Positions 1 to 6,575 are shown, counted from the stretch's first letter. The stretch is DNA of 6,720 nt from Candidatus Njordarchaeota archaeon (GCA_029856635.1 JAHKLH010000090.1:1-6720); one strand, 5' to 3'. The notes: generated by a model not told the origin, from the sequence alone. Program-made: numbers and translations.

Positions 1-431
1 AGTCTGCTATTACGTGAAGCTTGAGTCACCTTCGCTTCTTTGACTTGTGTTTTTAGAATGTACTTTATTGGGCTTTCTTTTAGGCTTATTCCTGTTGAAT
101 CTACTACGAGTGCCATTAGCTTTTGATTGCCACTGCTACGCTTGTTGCTAGAATTGCTATGATTTTCTCTATTGGCATTTTATAGAAGAACGTGTATATT
201 GTTGCGTATGCTAATGCCTTTTCCAATCCTAATATTTCTTCGATTTCTTTTGTTGTCTTTTTTATCTCTTCATGTTCTTCTTAGCACTATGTTTGTTAGT
301 GTTATTGTTGCTAGTTGTGCTAGTGTGTATTCTCTAATCATGTGGTCTCCTATGATTTTTGCTGTGGTCTTGTGATCGCTTTTACCATCCTTCTTGTGCT
401 CTTATTGAGCACGTGATCTGCTTTTTCTCAT
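1..431 (-). pseudogene. Degenerate transposase-like gene, 5' part, cut by the window edge
   Basis: Reading the minus strand from an ATG at 431-429, a protein-like reading can be followed to the window edge only by crossing three lesions. The first frame begins MRKSRSRAQ, meets a TAA at 404-402, then continues through GDHMIREYTLAQLATITL until a TGA at 272-270. The next frame, open from about 280, carries KTTKEIEEILGLEKALAYA and KMPIEKIIAIL and stops at 118-116. The third frame, open to base 1, carries QKLMALVVDSTGISLKESP. The overlapping frames join without loss, as expected from small indels. The VVDSTGI stretch resembles the segment around the first catalytic Asp of IS4/IS5-type DDE transposases; this is recognition by eye, so the family is uncertain. 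The 3' end lies outside the window. It is divergent from the oxidoreductase gene and has its own TATA-like box. The broken state is well supported; the transposase identity is moderate. Confidence 0.6.
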
Positions 432-448
432 TTACCTATAATGCTTTC

Positions 449-458
449 AAAATATATA
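449..458 (-). promoter_or_regulatory. TATA-like box of the degenerate minus-strand gene
   Basis: On the minus strand this reads TATATATTTT and is centred about 23 bases before the ATG at 431. That is the distance expected for an archaeal TATA box in front of a leaderless or nearly leaderless transcript. It supports the ATG at 431 as the original start of the broken gene. Confidence 0.4.
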
Positions 459-481
459 CTTGATGAACAAACTCCAACGAA

Positions 482-500
482 TTAATATTTTTATCTATAT
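482..500 (+). promoter_or_regulatory. TATA-like region of the oxidoreductase/kinase operon
   Basis: The AT-rich stretch TTAATATTTTTATCTATAT lies 15-33 bases before the GTG at 515. There is no GG-containing ribosome-binding motif between it and the start, so a leaderless transcript is likely. A box centred near 488 would place transcription start at the GTG; one centred near 496 would place it at the in-frame ATG at 524. The exact box cannot be fixed by eye. Confidence 0.45.
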
Positions 501-514
501 TGTGAGCTTTTTTT

Positions 515-2296
515 GTGAAGTTTATGCCTAATATATCTGATGAGAAATTAGCAAAGAAGGTTGGGAGAGTTCTTAAGAAATTTCCTTATAAGATAGAATT
601 TCACGTAAAGGATAACATTGTTTTTCTCTATGGAAAAGTACCAAAATACGAGGATTATCTGGAAATAGGTTTTGCAATTGGAGAAATAAAAGGAGTTGAG
701 GGTGTGGTAAATAAGATTGAATGGGAGGGAATGCCGAAAGAGAAAATCGAGGCGAAAAATAAGTGGAGAAAGGAAGTATTTGAAAAAATGAAGGATAGAA
801 TCATTGGAGAATTCGACGTAGTTATAATAGGAGCTGGAGTAACTGGTGCAATGATTGCGCGAGAATTAGCAAAATACGAACTTAAAATCGCAGTGGTTGA
901 GAAAGAAAGTGACGTATCATTAGGAGCGTCTCGAGCCAATAATGGAATGATTCATCCCGGCATTGCTCCAGAACCAGGCACCCTGAAAGCAAAGCTAAAC
1001 CCAATCGGAAACAAAATGTATGACAAAATCTGTGAAGAATTAGGTGTTAGATTTAAGCGCGTTGGTAGTCTTTGGTTAATAACTACAAGGACTCTAGAAA
1101 AGTACAAATTCTTAATCGGACCAATACGCACATTTGTTGCAAAGTACATATTGCCTTGGTTAATAAAAAGGCGTGCTAAGTCTCGAGGAATACCCGTTAA
1201 AATAATTCGCAATAAAAAGAGGATTCTCGAAATGGAGCCGAATGTGACACGAAGAGTTCTTGCTGCAGTATATGTTCCAACTACAGGAATTTTAGATCCG
1301 TACGAGTTGGTGATAGCGTTAATAGAAAATGCTGTGGAGAATGGTGTTAAATTATTCCTTGAGACAGAAGTAGTGGGATTTCTAAAAGAGAATAATGTTA
1401 TTAAAGGCGTGGTAACAACAAAAGGTACTCTTTTGACCAGATTTGTAATTAATGCGGCTGGAGTTTATGCTGATGAAATCGCCGAGTTAGCTGGTGCAAG
1501 AGAATATACAATACATCCAAGAAAAGGCACAATAATACTTTTTGACAAGTCCTTGCAGGGATATATTCGTCATTGTGTCGCGGAACTGATTTTTCCAAGA
1601 CCAAAGCGAACCAAAGGTGGAGGAATAAATCCCACAATTCATGGAAATATCATGTGGGGTCCAACGGCCATTGAGGTTCCAGATAAAGAAGATACGTCGG
1701 TGACAAAGGAGGAGCTTCAATTGATATTTGAGCGATTTTCTCCAGTTTTGCCTCGTTTTCCTAAGAACAGAATCATAAGGTATTTTGCGGGAGTAAGACC
1801 AGCGACATTTACTGAAGATTTCATTATAAGACCCGCTAAATGGGTGAAGGGATTTATTCATGTTGCAGGAATACAATCGCCAGGATTAGCGGCAGCACCA
1901 GCAATTGCTCAACTTGTAATAGAAATACTCAAGAAGGAGGGCTTAGAACTTAAACCAAAAAGTAATTTTAATCCATACAGGAGAAGAATAAAAGCATTTT
2001 ACGAAATGAGCCTTGAGGAAATAAACGAAAAAATCAAAGAAAATCCAGATTGGGGAACAATTATATGCGTATGTGAAGGTGTTACAAAAGCAGAAATTAT
2101 AGAGGCGATTAGGAGTGGTGCCAGAAGCATTGATGCTATTAAAAGGAGAACCCGCGCAGGAATGGGACGTTGTCAAGGATCCAAGTGTATACTGAAGATT
2201 GCAGAAATCTTAGCGAAAGAGTTAGGTATTCCTATGGGAAAAGTTCTAAAGGAGGGTCCTGGAACAGAATTATTTAAAGGAAAAGTTAAAAGCTAG
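515..2296 (+). CDS. BON-like / FAD-dependent GlpA-LhgO-type oxidoreductase / BFD [2Fe-2S] fusion (probable glycerol-3-phosphate dehydrogenase)
   Basis: This 593-residue protein has three parts. Residues 8-70 resemble a BON domain (hydrophobic strand, GKVP turn, then VEGVVNKIEW). Residues 100-475 form a DAO-type FAD oxidoreductase: dinucleotide-binding GAGVTG at 106-111, the end-of-strand acid Glu130, and the C-terminal FAD segment GVRPATFTEDFIIRP at 426-440. Residues 516-565 are a BFD-like [2Fe-2S] domain with Cys518, Cys520, Cys553 and Cys558; RRTRAGMGRCQG closely matches the C-terminus of E. coli GlpA. The substrate loop at 142-161 (IHPGI...PGTLKAKL) is of the L-2-hydroxyglutarate dehydrogenase/TM1432 kind and lacks the Arg-Tyr of GlpA/GlpD. 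By family and by the kinase next door, oxidation of glycerol 3-phosphate to dihydroxyacetone phosphate is the likeliest role; a 2-hydroxyacid or other polyol phosphate is possible. The start is GTG at 515; ATG at 524 is an alternative that removes three residues. Residues 199-224 form an unusual hydrophobic-basic insertion. No signal peptide is seen. Confidence 0.85.
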   Translation: MKFMPNISDEKLAKKVGRVLKKFPYKIEFHVKDNIVFLYGKVPKYEDYLEIGFAIGEIKGVEGVVNKIEWEGMPKEKIEAKNKWRKEVFEKMKDRIIGEFDVVIIGAGVTGAMIARELAKYELKIAVVEKESDVSLGASRANNGMIHPGIAPEPGTLKAKLNPIGNKMYDKICEELGVRFKRVGSLWLITTRTLEKYKFLIGPIRTFVAKYILPWLIKRRAKSRGIPVKIIRNKKRILEMEPNVTRRVLAAVYVPTTGILDPYELVIALIENAVENGVKLFLETEVVGFLKENNVIKGVVTTKGTLLTRFVINAAGVYADEIAELAGAREYTIHPRKGTIILFDKSLQGYIRHCVAELIFPRPKRTKGGGINPTIHGNIMWGPTAIEVPDKEDTSVTKEELQLIFERFSPVLPRFPKNRIIRYFAGVRPATFTEDFIIRPAKWVKGFIHVAGIQSPGLAAAPAIAQLVIEILKKEGLELKPKSNFNPYRRRIKAFYEMSLEEINEKIKENPDWGTIICVCEGVTKAEIIEAIRSGARSIDAIKRRTRAGMGRCQGSKCILKIAEILAKELGIPMGKVLKEGPGTELFKGKVKS

Positions 2297-2302
2297 GGTG
2301 AT
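2297..2302 (+). promoter_or_regulatory. Ribosome-binding site of the kinase gene
   Basis: GGTGAT complements the 3' end of archaeal 16S rRNA and sits 6 bases before the ATG at 2309, directly after the TAG stop of the upstream gene. It fixes the kinase start and supports co-transcription of the two genes. Confidence 0.7.
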
Positions 2303-2308
2303 TATAGT

Positions 2309-3829
2309 ATGTCATATTATTTAATTCTTGATTTGGGCACGACTACGATTAAAGCATTTGCCTTTAATGATAATGGTGAGATAATAAAAGAAAGAAAAAG
2401 AACTGTGAAAATAATATCACCAGAACCTGGGTGGGTTGAAGAGGATCCCGTAAAATACTGGGAAGTAACTAGAAGTTTGATTGATGATATTGTTAACGAA
2501 CTTGGAAATCCAATTGCTGTTGGAATCACGAATCAGAGAACTACTACAGTAATGTGGGATAAGACTACTGGTGAGCCTTTGTATAATATGATTACTTGGC
2601 AAGATACTCGAGCCGGGGAACTTGCGGAGACATATTCAAAGAAATCTCTTCTTAAAATTGCTAGAGTTATGGGGAAGTTCGTTGGAGGTGTTGCAAAAAT
2701 TATTCCAAGTCTTAGAAGAAGAAAGAGTATTATACGTGCCCTAACTCTTGCTTACTTTAAATTTGGTGCAAATCAATCAATAATGCATATTAGATGGCTA
2801 TTAGATAATAATGAGGATGTCAAGAGGGCAGTAAGGGAAAATAGAGCGGCATTTGGTACTGTCGATTCGTGGATAATATGGAATTTATCTAAACAACACG
2901 TCACAGATTACACGAACGCTTCAGCTACTGGACTGTTCGATCCATTTAAATTAGAATGGAGTGATACTCTAATGAAAATTGTTAATATTTCCAAATCAAT
3001 TTTACCTAAAATCAAAGATTGCATGAGTGATTTTGGAGAAATAACTTTCTTAAAAGATGTACACATTACTGCAGTAATTGCAGATCAACAAGCATCTCTT
3101 TTCTCCGCAGGGGGTATTAATATTGGTGCAATGAAAATCACAAATGGTACTGGGAGTTTTATAGACATCAATGTTGGGTCTACTCCCGTTCCTGGAATAC
3201 TTGGAACATACCCTATGATTGCATTAAAATGGAAGAATGAAGTTTATTATCTCCTCGAGGGAATTGTTCAAGCAACTGGTTCTGTTATTGACTGGTTAGT
3301 AGATGTAGGATTAGCGAAAAATCCTGAGGAAGTATCAGAAATTGCGTCCACAACAAGTGATTCCGCCGGAGTAATCTTTGTTCCAACAATATGCGGACTC
3401 GGTACACCATTCTGGAATGCTAAAGTTAGAGGTATAATTTATGGCATAACGCGAGCAACGACAAAGAATCACTTAATTCGCGCGGCAATTGAAGGTATTG
3501 CTTCAAGATGTGCGGAAGTTATACTTCTTGTAGAGGAAATTGCTGGAATAAAAGTAGATAAAATTATTGCTGACGGAAATGCGTCGCGATGTGATGCACT
3601 TCTCCAATTTCTAGCAAACTTTACTGGAAAGAAAATTATTCGCCCAAGAAATCTTGAAGGAACGGCTCGTGGAGCATTTTTACTCGCACGAGGTGGAGCA
3701 AAAGGTTTATCTTTAAAAGATGCTTGGATTCCACCTACCATAGAGAAGCAATTTGATCCTGTACCATCTGATTTTGGGCAATGGAAAAAAGTGCTGACAA
3801 CTGCATTAAGTTTATCTGAGATGCTTTGA
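2309..3829 (+). CDS. glpK: Glycerol-kinase-like FGGY family carbohydrate kinase
   Basis: The 506-residue protein matches the usual glycerol kinase length and runs colinear with E. coli GlpK. It has the N-terminal phosphate-binding DLGTTT (8-13), PGWVEEDP (40-47), GITNQR (72-77), GTVDSWIIW (183-191), TDYTNAS (199-205), ADQQASLF (258-265) with the catalytic-base Asp259, NGTG (279-282) and GLGTPFW (363-369). It would phosphorylate glycerol with ATP in the cytoplasm, feeding the oxidoreductase encoded just upstream. Of the residues that hold glycerol in E. coli, Arg83, Trp103, Asp245 and Phe270 are kept (Arg77, Trp97, Asp259, Phe284), but Glu84 is Thr78 and Tyr135 aligns with Asn155. The adenine-side DGG motif reads DGN (422-424). 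About 27 extra residues, rich in Arg/Lys and hydrophobics, lie within 110-155. FGGY membership is secure; glycerol as substrate is likely but not assured. The start is the ATG with GGTGAT 6 bases ahead. Confidence 0.85.
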   Translation: MSYYLILDLGTTTIKAFAFNDNGEIIKERKRTVKIISPEPGWVEEDPVKYWEVTRSLIDDIVNELGNPIAVGITNQRTTTVMWDKTTGEPLYNMITWQDTRAGELAETYSKKSLLKIARVMGKFVGGVAKIIPSLRRRKSIIRALTLAYFKFGANQSIMHIRWLLDNNEDVKRAVRENRAAFGTVDSWIIWNLSKQHVTDYTNASATGLFDPFKLEWSDTLMKIVNISKSILPKIKDCMSDFGEITFLKDVHITAVIADQQASLFSAGGINIGAMKITNGTGSFIDINVGSTPVPGILGTYPMIALKWKNEVYYLLEGIVQATGSVIDWLVDVGLAKNPEEVSEIASTTSDSAGVIFVPTICGLGTPFWNAKVRGIIYGITRATTKNHLIRAAIEGIASRCAEVILLVEEIAGIKVDKIIADGNASRCDALLQFLANFTGKKIIRPRNLEGTARGAFLLARGGAKGLSLKDAWIPPTIEKQFDPVPSDFGQWKKVLTTALSLSEML

Positions 3830-3863
3830 AACTTATTTAATATAGTCGTATAAGGTTCCATTC

Positions 3864-3871
3864 TTTATAAA
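3864..3871 (+). promoter_or_regulatory. TATA box upstream of the asparagine synthetase gene
   Basis: TTTATAAA is a strong archaeal TATA-like sequence, in the 113-base gap after the kinase gene. Transcription would begin near 3890-3898, so the downstream gene probably has its own promoter and a 5' leader of about 45-50 bases. No oligo-T terminator is evident between the kinase stop and this box, so read-through is possible. Confidence 0.5.
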
Positions 3872-3897
3872 CATTTATTTTAATATGTAATATCTTT

Positions 3898-3939
3898 ATG
3901 TTTAGAAAATGCGAACAAAATGTGATTGGTGTAGGGTGA
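3898..3939 (+). other. Possible 13-codon upstream ORF in the asparagine synthetase leader
   Basis: ATG at 3898 opens a reading frame for MFRKCEQNVIGVG that ends at TGA 3937-3939, three bases before the GTG start at 3943. The ATG falls about where transcription should begin if the TATA box at 3864-3871 is used, so it could be read as a leaderless start. The stop codon lies inside the GGTGAT motif of the next gene. There is no sequence evidence that the peptide itself is selected, and chance is a fair explanation. Confidence 0.2.
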
Positions 3940-3940
3940 T
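3935..3940 (+). promoter_or_regulatory. Ribosome-binding site of the asparagine synthetase gene
   Basis: GGTGAT lies only 2 bases before the GTG at 3943, a tighter spacing than the 6 bases at the kinase gene. It still favours GTG 3943, because the nearby ATG at 3939 is in another frame and stops after 10 codons. Confidence 0.5.
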
Positions 3941-3942
3941 GG

Positions 3943-4923
3943 GTGTTCACGAAAATTGTTCCAGAGCTTAGGATTTACAAACGCCATCTGTTCCTGGATT
4001 GTAAATACTACAAAGCAATTTTCAAAATACTATCAACAGTGCTAAAAGCAGTTAGAGATTTTCTATATAGCAGAGGATTCATTGAACTAATTGCACCGAT
4101 TGTTGCACCAGTTACTGATCCAGGTATTCGTCTTGCAAGAGAATTCACAGTAGATTTCTATGATGAGCATGCTGTTCTAACTACTAGCGTAATCTTATAC
4201 AAATTGGCATCAATGAAGATACATGACAAGGTATTCTTCATAGCACATAACATTAGAAAAGAACCAGAGCGCATTAATGATTTTACAAGATATTTGTCGG
4301 AATTTAGGCAGATAGATCTTGAGATGGCTCATGCATCAAGAGAACAAGTGATGAAATTATCAGAGGAACTCCTAATATACGTTATTTCAGTAGTAAAAAG
4401 AGAAAGAAGAGACGAATTAGAACTGTTAGGCCGAGAGTTAAAGGTTCCACATAGACCATTTAAAGTGATTCGATTCAGAGATGCTGTTGAATTAGCTAAG
4501 GAGGCTGGATATGGGTTAGAGGAAACAGGAGAGCTTTCCACCGAAGCCGAGGTTTACATATCTAAACTTCATAAGGAGCCATTTTGGATTATTGGATTTC
4601 CTCCAGAAGCAAGAGGATTTTATTACAAAAAGAAGAACGATGAAGAATTATTAGACATGGACTTATTGTATCCAGAAGGATTTGGTGAAGCAGCATCTGG
4701 AGGTGAGAGAGAAGTTGACCCAAAGCGTGTTCGAGAAAGAATGATAGAAACTAGAGTCAATCCGAGGAAATACATATGGTTATTTGAGTTGCTATATAGT
4801 GGGATTCCTCCCTGTGCAGGAATAGGATTTGGATTAGAGAGACTCATGCGATATATTACTGGAGTTAAAGAAATCATTGATGTTATTCCATTTCCAAAGG
4901 CTCCAGGCTATTTGGGCATATAG
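3943..4923 (+). CDS. Archaeal asparagine synthetase A-like protein (AsnRS-derived class II catalytic core)
   Basis: This 326-residue protein is a class II aminoacyl-tRNA synthetase catalytic core of the Asp/Asn type with no N-terminal anticodon-binding OB domain. Motif 2 spans about 105-128 (IRKE, then SEFRQIDLEM). FGEAASGGERE (247-257) lines the Asp/Asn pocket. Motif 3 is GIGFGLERLMRYITG (293-307), with Arg300 the usual ATP-binding Arg. The order of motifs and the PFPKAPG end match the Pyrococcus abyssi archaeal asparagine synthetase (about 294 residues), which makes asparagine from aspartate and ammonia with ATP. A cytoplasmic asparagine biosynthesis role is therefore likely; a tRNA-independent paralogue with another amino acid is the main alternative. 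The GTG start is preferred because the next in-frame start codon (GTG, residue 33) would remove the conserved KYYKAIFKIL helix. No Met or TTG occurs before it. Start spacing to the GGTGAT motif is short. Confidence 0.8.
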   Translation: MFTKIVPELRIYKRHLFLDCKYYKAIFKILSTVLKAVRDFLYSRGFIELIAPIVAPVTDPGIRLAREFTVDFYDEHAVLTTSVILYKLASMKIHDKVFFIAHNIRKEPERINDFTRYLSEFRQIDLEMAHASREQVMKLSEELLIYVISVVKRERRDELELLGRELKVPHRPFKVIRFRDAVELAKEAGYGLEETGELSTEAEVYISKLHKEPFWIIGFPPEARGFYYKKKNDEELLDMDLLYPEGFGEAASGGEREVDPKRVRERMIETRVNPRKYIWLFELLYSGIPPCAGIGFGLERLMRYITGVKEIIDVIPFPKAPGYLGI

Positions 4924-4956
4924 ATACGAAACCAATGTTGTAGAAATTCATTATCA

Positions 4957-4962
4957 TTTTTT
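4957..4962 (+). terminator. Candidate oligo-T terminator after the asparagine synthetase gene
   Basis: A run of six T on the plus strand lies 34 bases after the stop codon. Archaeal RNA polymerase can stop at such T-tracts without a hairpin. The whole convergent gap (4924-5049) holds no gene, and this is the best plus-strand candidate in it. Confidence 0.35.
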
Positions 4963-5019
4963 GAGAGGTAATTAAAACTAATATCTACTTTATTCTTAAC
5001 TCGGAAAATCACATAATTG

Positions 5020-5046
5020 ATTAAAAGAAGCAATTAAAAGCAAAAA
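5020..5046 (-). terminator. Candidate T-rich terminator after the transporter gene
   Basis: On the minus strand, from three bases past the TAG stop (5052-5050), the sequence shows TTTTT, then TTTT and TTCTTTT within about 27 bases. Repeated T-tracts right after a stop codon suit archaeal intrinsic termination. Confidence 0.35.
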
Positions 5047-5049
5047 CTA

Positions 5050-6468
5050 CTATGCAATCAGCAATAAGTATGGCAAGCCAATTATTAGCAACGCAAAGTA
5101 GAATATTAACCCATAAATTAGCCCAAGTAACCAGAATTTCCTTGGTGGAATATAGCCGGATCCATAATACACAGGAGCAGGGCCTGTGGCATAAGGTGTT
5201 AGGATTCCAAATAAACCGAGTGAGTAGCAAAGCATGAGCGTAGCTACTTTAATTGGAACATTTGGAATTGCAAGAAATACTGCTAAGAATACTGGTAACA
5301 TTGCAACTGTGTGAGCAGTGATGCTTGCGAAGAGATAGTGCATGAAGTAGAATACGGTAAAGATGATAATTATTACTAGTATAGGTGATATACCACTTAA
5401 TGAAACTGAAACACTATTTGCAATCCACTCGATTATACCTACTTCCTTGAGACCGCTAGCAAGAGTTACTAGTGTAGCGAACCATACGAGTACGTTCCAT
5501 GCTTGCTTATACTCTAAAATGTCATCCCAACTAATGATCTTGAAAAGAAGCATTAAAACGACTATCAATACTGCTACTGTTGTTGTGTGAATAAAACTGC
5601 GACCACCAATCCATAATACTAAAGCAAACAAGACAAGGCCTAGAAAGATTATTTCGTTTCTCTTAATTGGACCCATTTCTTTGAGCATTTCTTCTGCTTT
5701 CTTAACGATCTCATCAGATCTCTTGATTTCTGGTGGTGCAAGTTTAAATGTAATGAATGGAACAAGAATAAATAATATTACTCCAACTGGGAGAAAACCA
5801 ATTACCCAATCAAGCCACGATAACTCAATGTTGACAGTTTCAGCAACTATTGCAGCTGCTAATGGGTTAGGTGCTAAGCTTGTTAAGAACATGGAGCTTG
5901 TGACGCAGGTTGTAGCAAATGCAACCCACATTATATAAGTTCCTATTTTGCCAGCTGTTTCACCTGGATAAGAACCATAAACTTCTGGTATGTTCCTAAT
6001 GATTGGATATATTGTTCCAGCACTCCTCGCAGTGTTGGATGGCATGAATGGAGCTAATACTAAGTCTGAAAGAGCTACAGCATATCCTAATCCAAGCGTA
6101 TTTCTACCAAGCCTCCTTATTAAGTGAAGAGCAATTCGTCGTCCTAACCCAGTCTTTGAATAACCAAGAGCAAACATAAATGCAGCAAATATTAACCAGA
6201 CAGTTGTATTAGCGAATCCAGATAACGCCCATTTTATTGATGCTTTTGGCGTTTCTTCTACTAAGCAAAATACTGCAGCAAGGCTAATTCCTATTAAACC
6301 AACTACAGCATCAGGTAATGGTCTTGTTATTAAAGCGACGATGACGGCGATAAATAATGCAAAATAGCACCATGCTTTAAAAGTCAAACCTTCTGGAGTA
6401 GGTATTGCTAAGATAATAAGGCCAGCGATGATAGGAGCAAGGGCACGCAAAATTCTTTCATATTTCAT
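5050..6468 (-). CDS. DASS-family (SLC13/CitT group) di/tricarboxylate transporter
   Basis: This 472-residue, highly hydrophobic protein has about 12-14 helical membrane segments or re-entrant hairpins. It belongs to the divalent anion:Na+ symporter (DASS) superfamily. The first substrate/cation motif is PSNTARSAGTIYP (143-155). The second repeat carries ASITAHTVAMLPVF (381-394) where many members have SNT. TPYATGPAPVYYGSGYIPP (424-441 area) is typical of the CitT group, as is the cytoplasmic loop PPEIKRS...EMLKEMGPIKRNE (245-272). CitT-group members exchange or import citrate, succinate, malate, tartrate or 2-oxoglutarate, so transport of a C4-C6 carboxylate across the cytoplasmic membrane is the supported call. 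The exact substrate, and exchange versus Na+ symport, cannot be read from sequence. Length is normal and the frame is intact. It stands alone on the minus strand, convergent with the asparagine synthetase gene, with its own TATA box and GGTGAT motif. Confidence 0.88.
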   Translation of the reverse strand: MKYERILRALAPIIAGLIILAIPTPEGLTFKAWCYFALFIAVIVALITRPLPDAVVGLIGISLAAVFCLVEETPKASIKWALSGFANTTVWLIFAAFMFALGYSKTGLGRRIALHLIRRLGRNTLGLGYAVALSDLVLAPFMPSNTARSAGTIYPIIRNIPEVYGSYPGETAGKIGTYIMWVAFATTCVTSSMFLTSLAPNPLAAAIVAETVNIELSWLDWVIGFLPVGVILFILVPFITFKLAPPEIKRSDEIVKKAEEMLKEMGPIKRNEIIFLGLVLFALVLWIGGRSFIHTTTVAVLIVVLMLLFKIISWDDILEYKQAWNVLVWFATLVTLASGLKEVGIIEWIANSVSVSLSGISPILVIIIIFTVFYFMHYLFASITAHTVAMLPVFLAVFLAIPNVPIKVATLMLCYSLGLFGILTPYATGPAPVYYGSGYIPPRKFWLLGLIYGLIFYFALLIIGLPYLLLIA

Positions 6469-6471
6469 TGC

Positions 6472-6477
6472 ATCACC
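6472..6477 (-). promoter_or_regulatory. Ribosome-binding site of the transporter gene
   Basis: The minus strand reads GGTGAT three bases before the ATG at 6468-6466. The same hexamer precedes the kinase and asparagine synthetase genes, so it appears to be this organism's usual ribosome-binding motif. Confidence 0.6.
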
Positions 6478-6502
6478 AATACCTAAATTATATTTTGGGA
6501 GG

Positions 6503-6512
6503 TAAATATATA
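6503..6512 (-). promoter_or_regulatory. TATA box of the transporter gene
   Basis: The minus strand reads TATATATTTA about 35-44 bases before the ATG. Transcription would begin near 6482, leaving a short leader that holds the GGTGAT motif. The flanks are very AT-rich, so the exact box is not unique. Confidence 0.45.
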
Positions 6513-6575
6513 CAATTATTATTTCTCAAAAAAATATAGTGTTTTTATGTATAATTACATTTTTGCTAAAATTTT

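Noticed and set aside
172..375. Plus-strand open frame for a 67-residue hydrophobic protein
   Set aside because: It lies opposite the degenerate minus-strand gene; its Leu/Phe/Ser-rich content is what the antisense of that coding sequence gives, and it has no ribosome-binding motif.
1487..1876. Minus-strand open frame of 129 residues
   Set aside because: It is a shadow of the oxidoreductase gene, with odd composition rich in Cys, Trp and Ser.
3469..3861. Minus-strand open frame of 130 residues
   Set aside because: It is antisense to the 3' part of the kinase gene, which has many conserved motifs; the minus-strand product shows no recognisable pattern.
3939..3971. ATG at 3939 as start of the asparagine synthetase
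   Set aside because: It is in a different frame and meets a stop after ten codons.
3943..4923. Full asparaginyl- or aspartyl-tRNA synthetase
   Set aside because: There is no OB-fold anticodon-binding domain before the core, and the upstream DNA is not coding in that frame, so it is not a tRNA synthetase of normal build.
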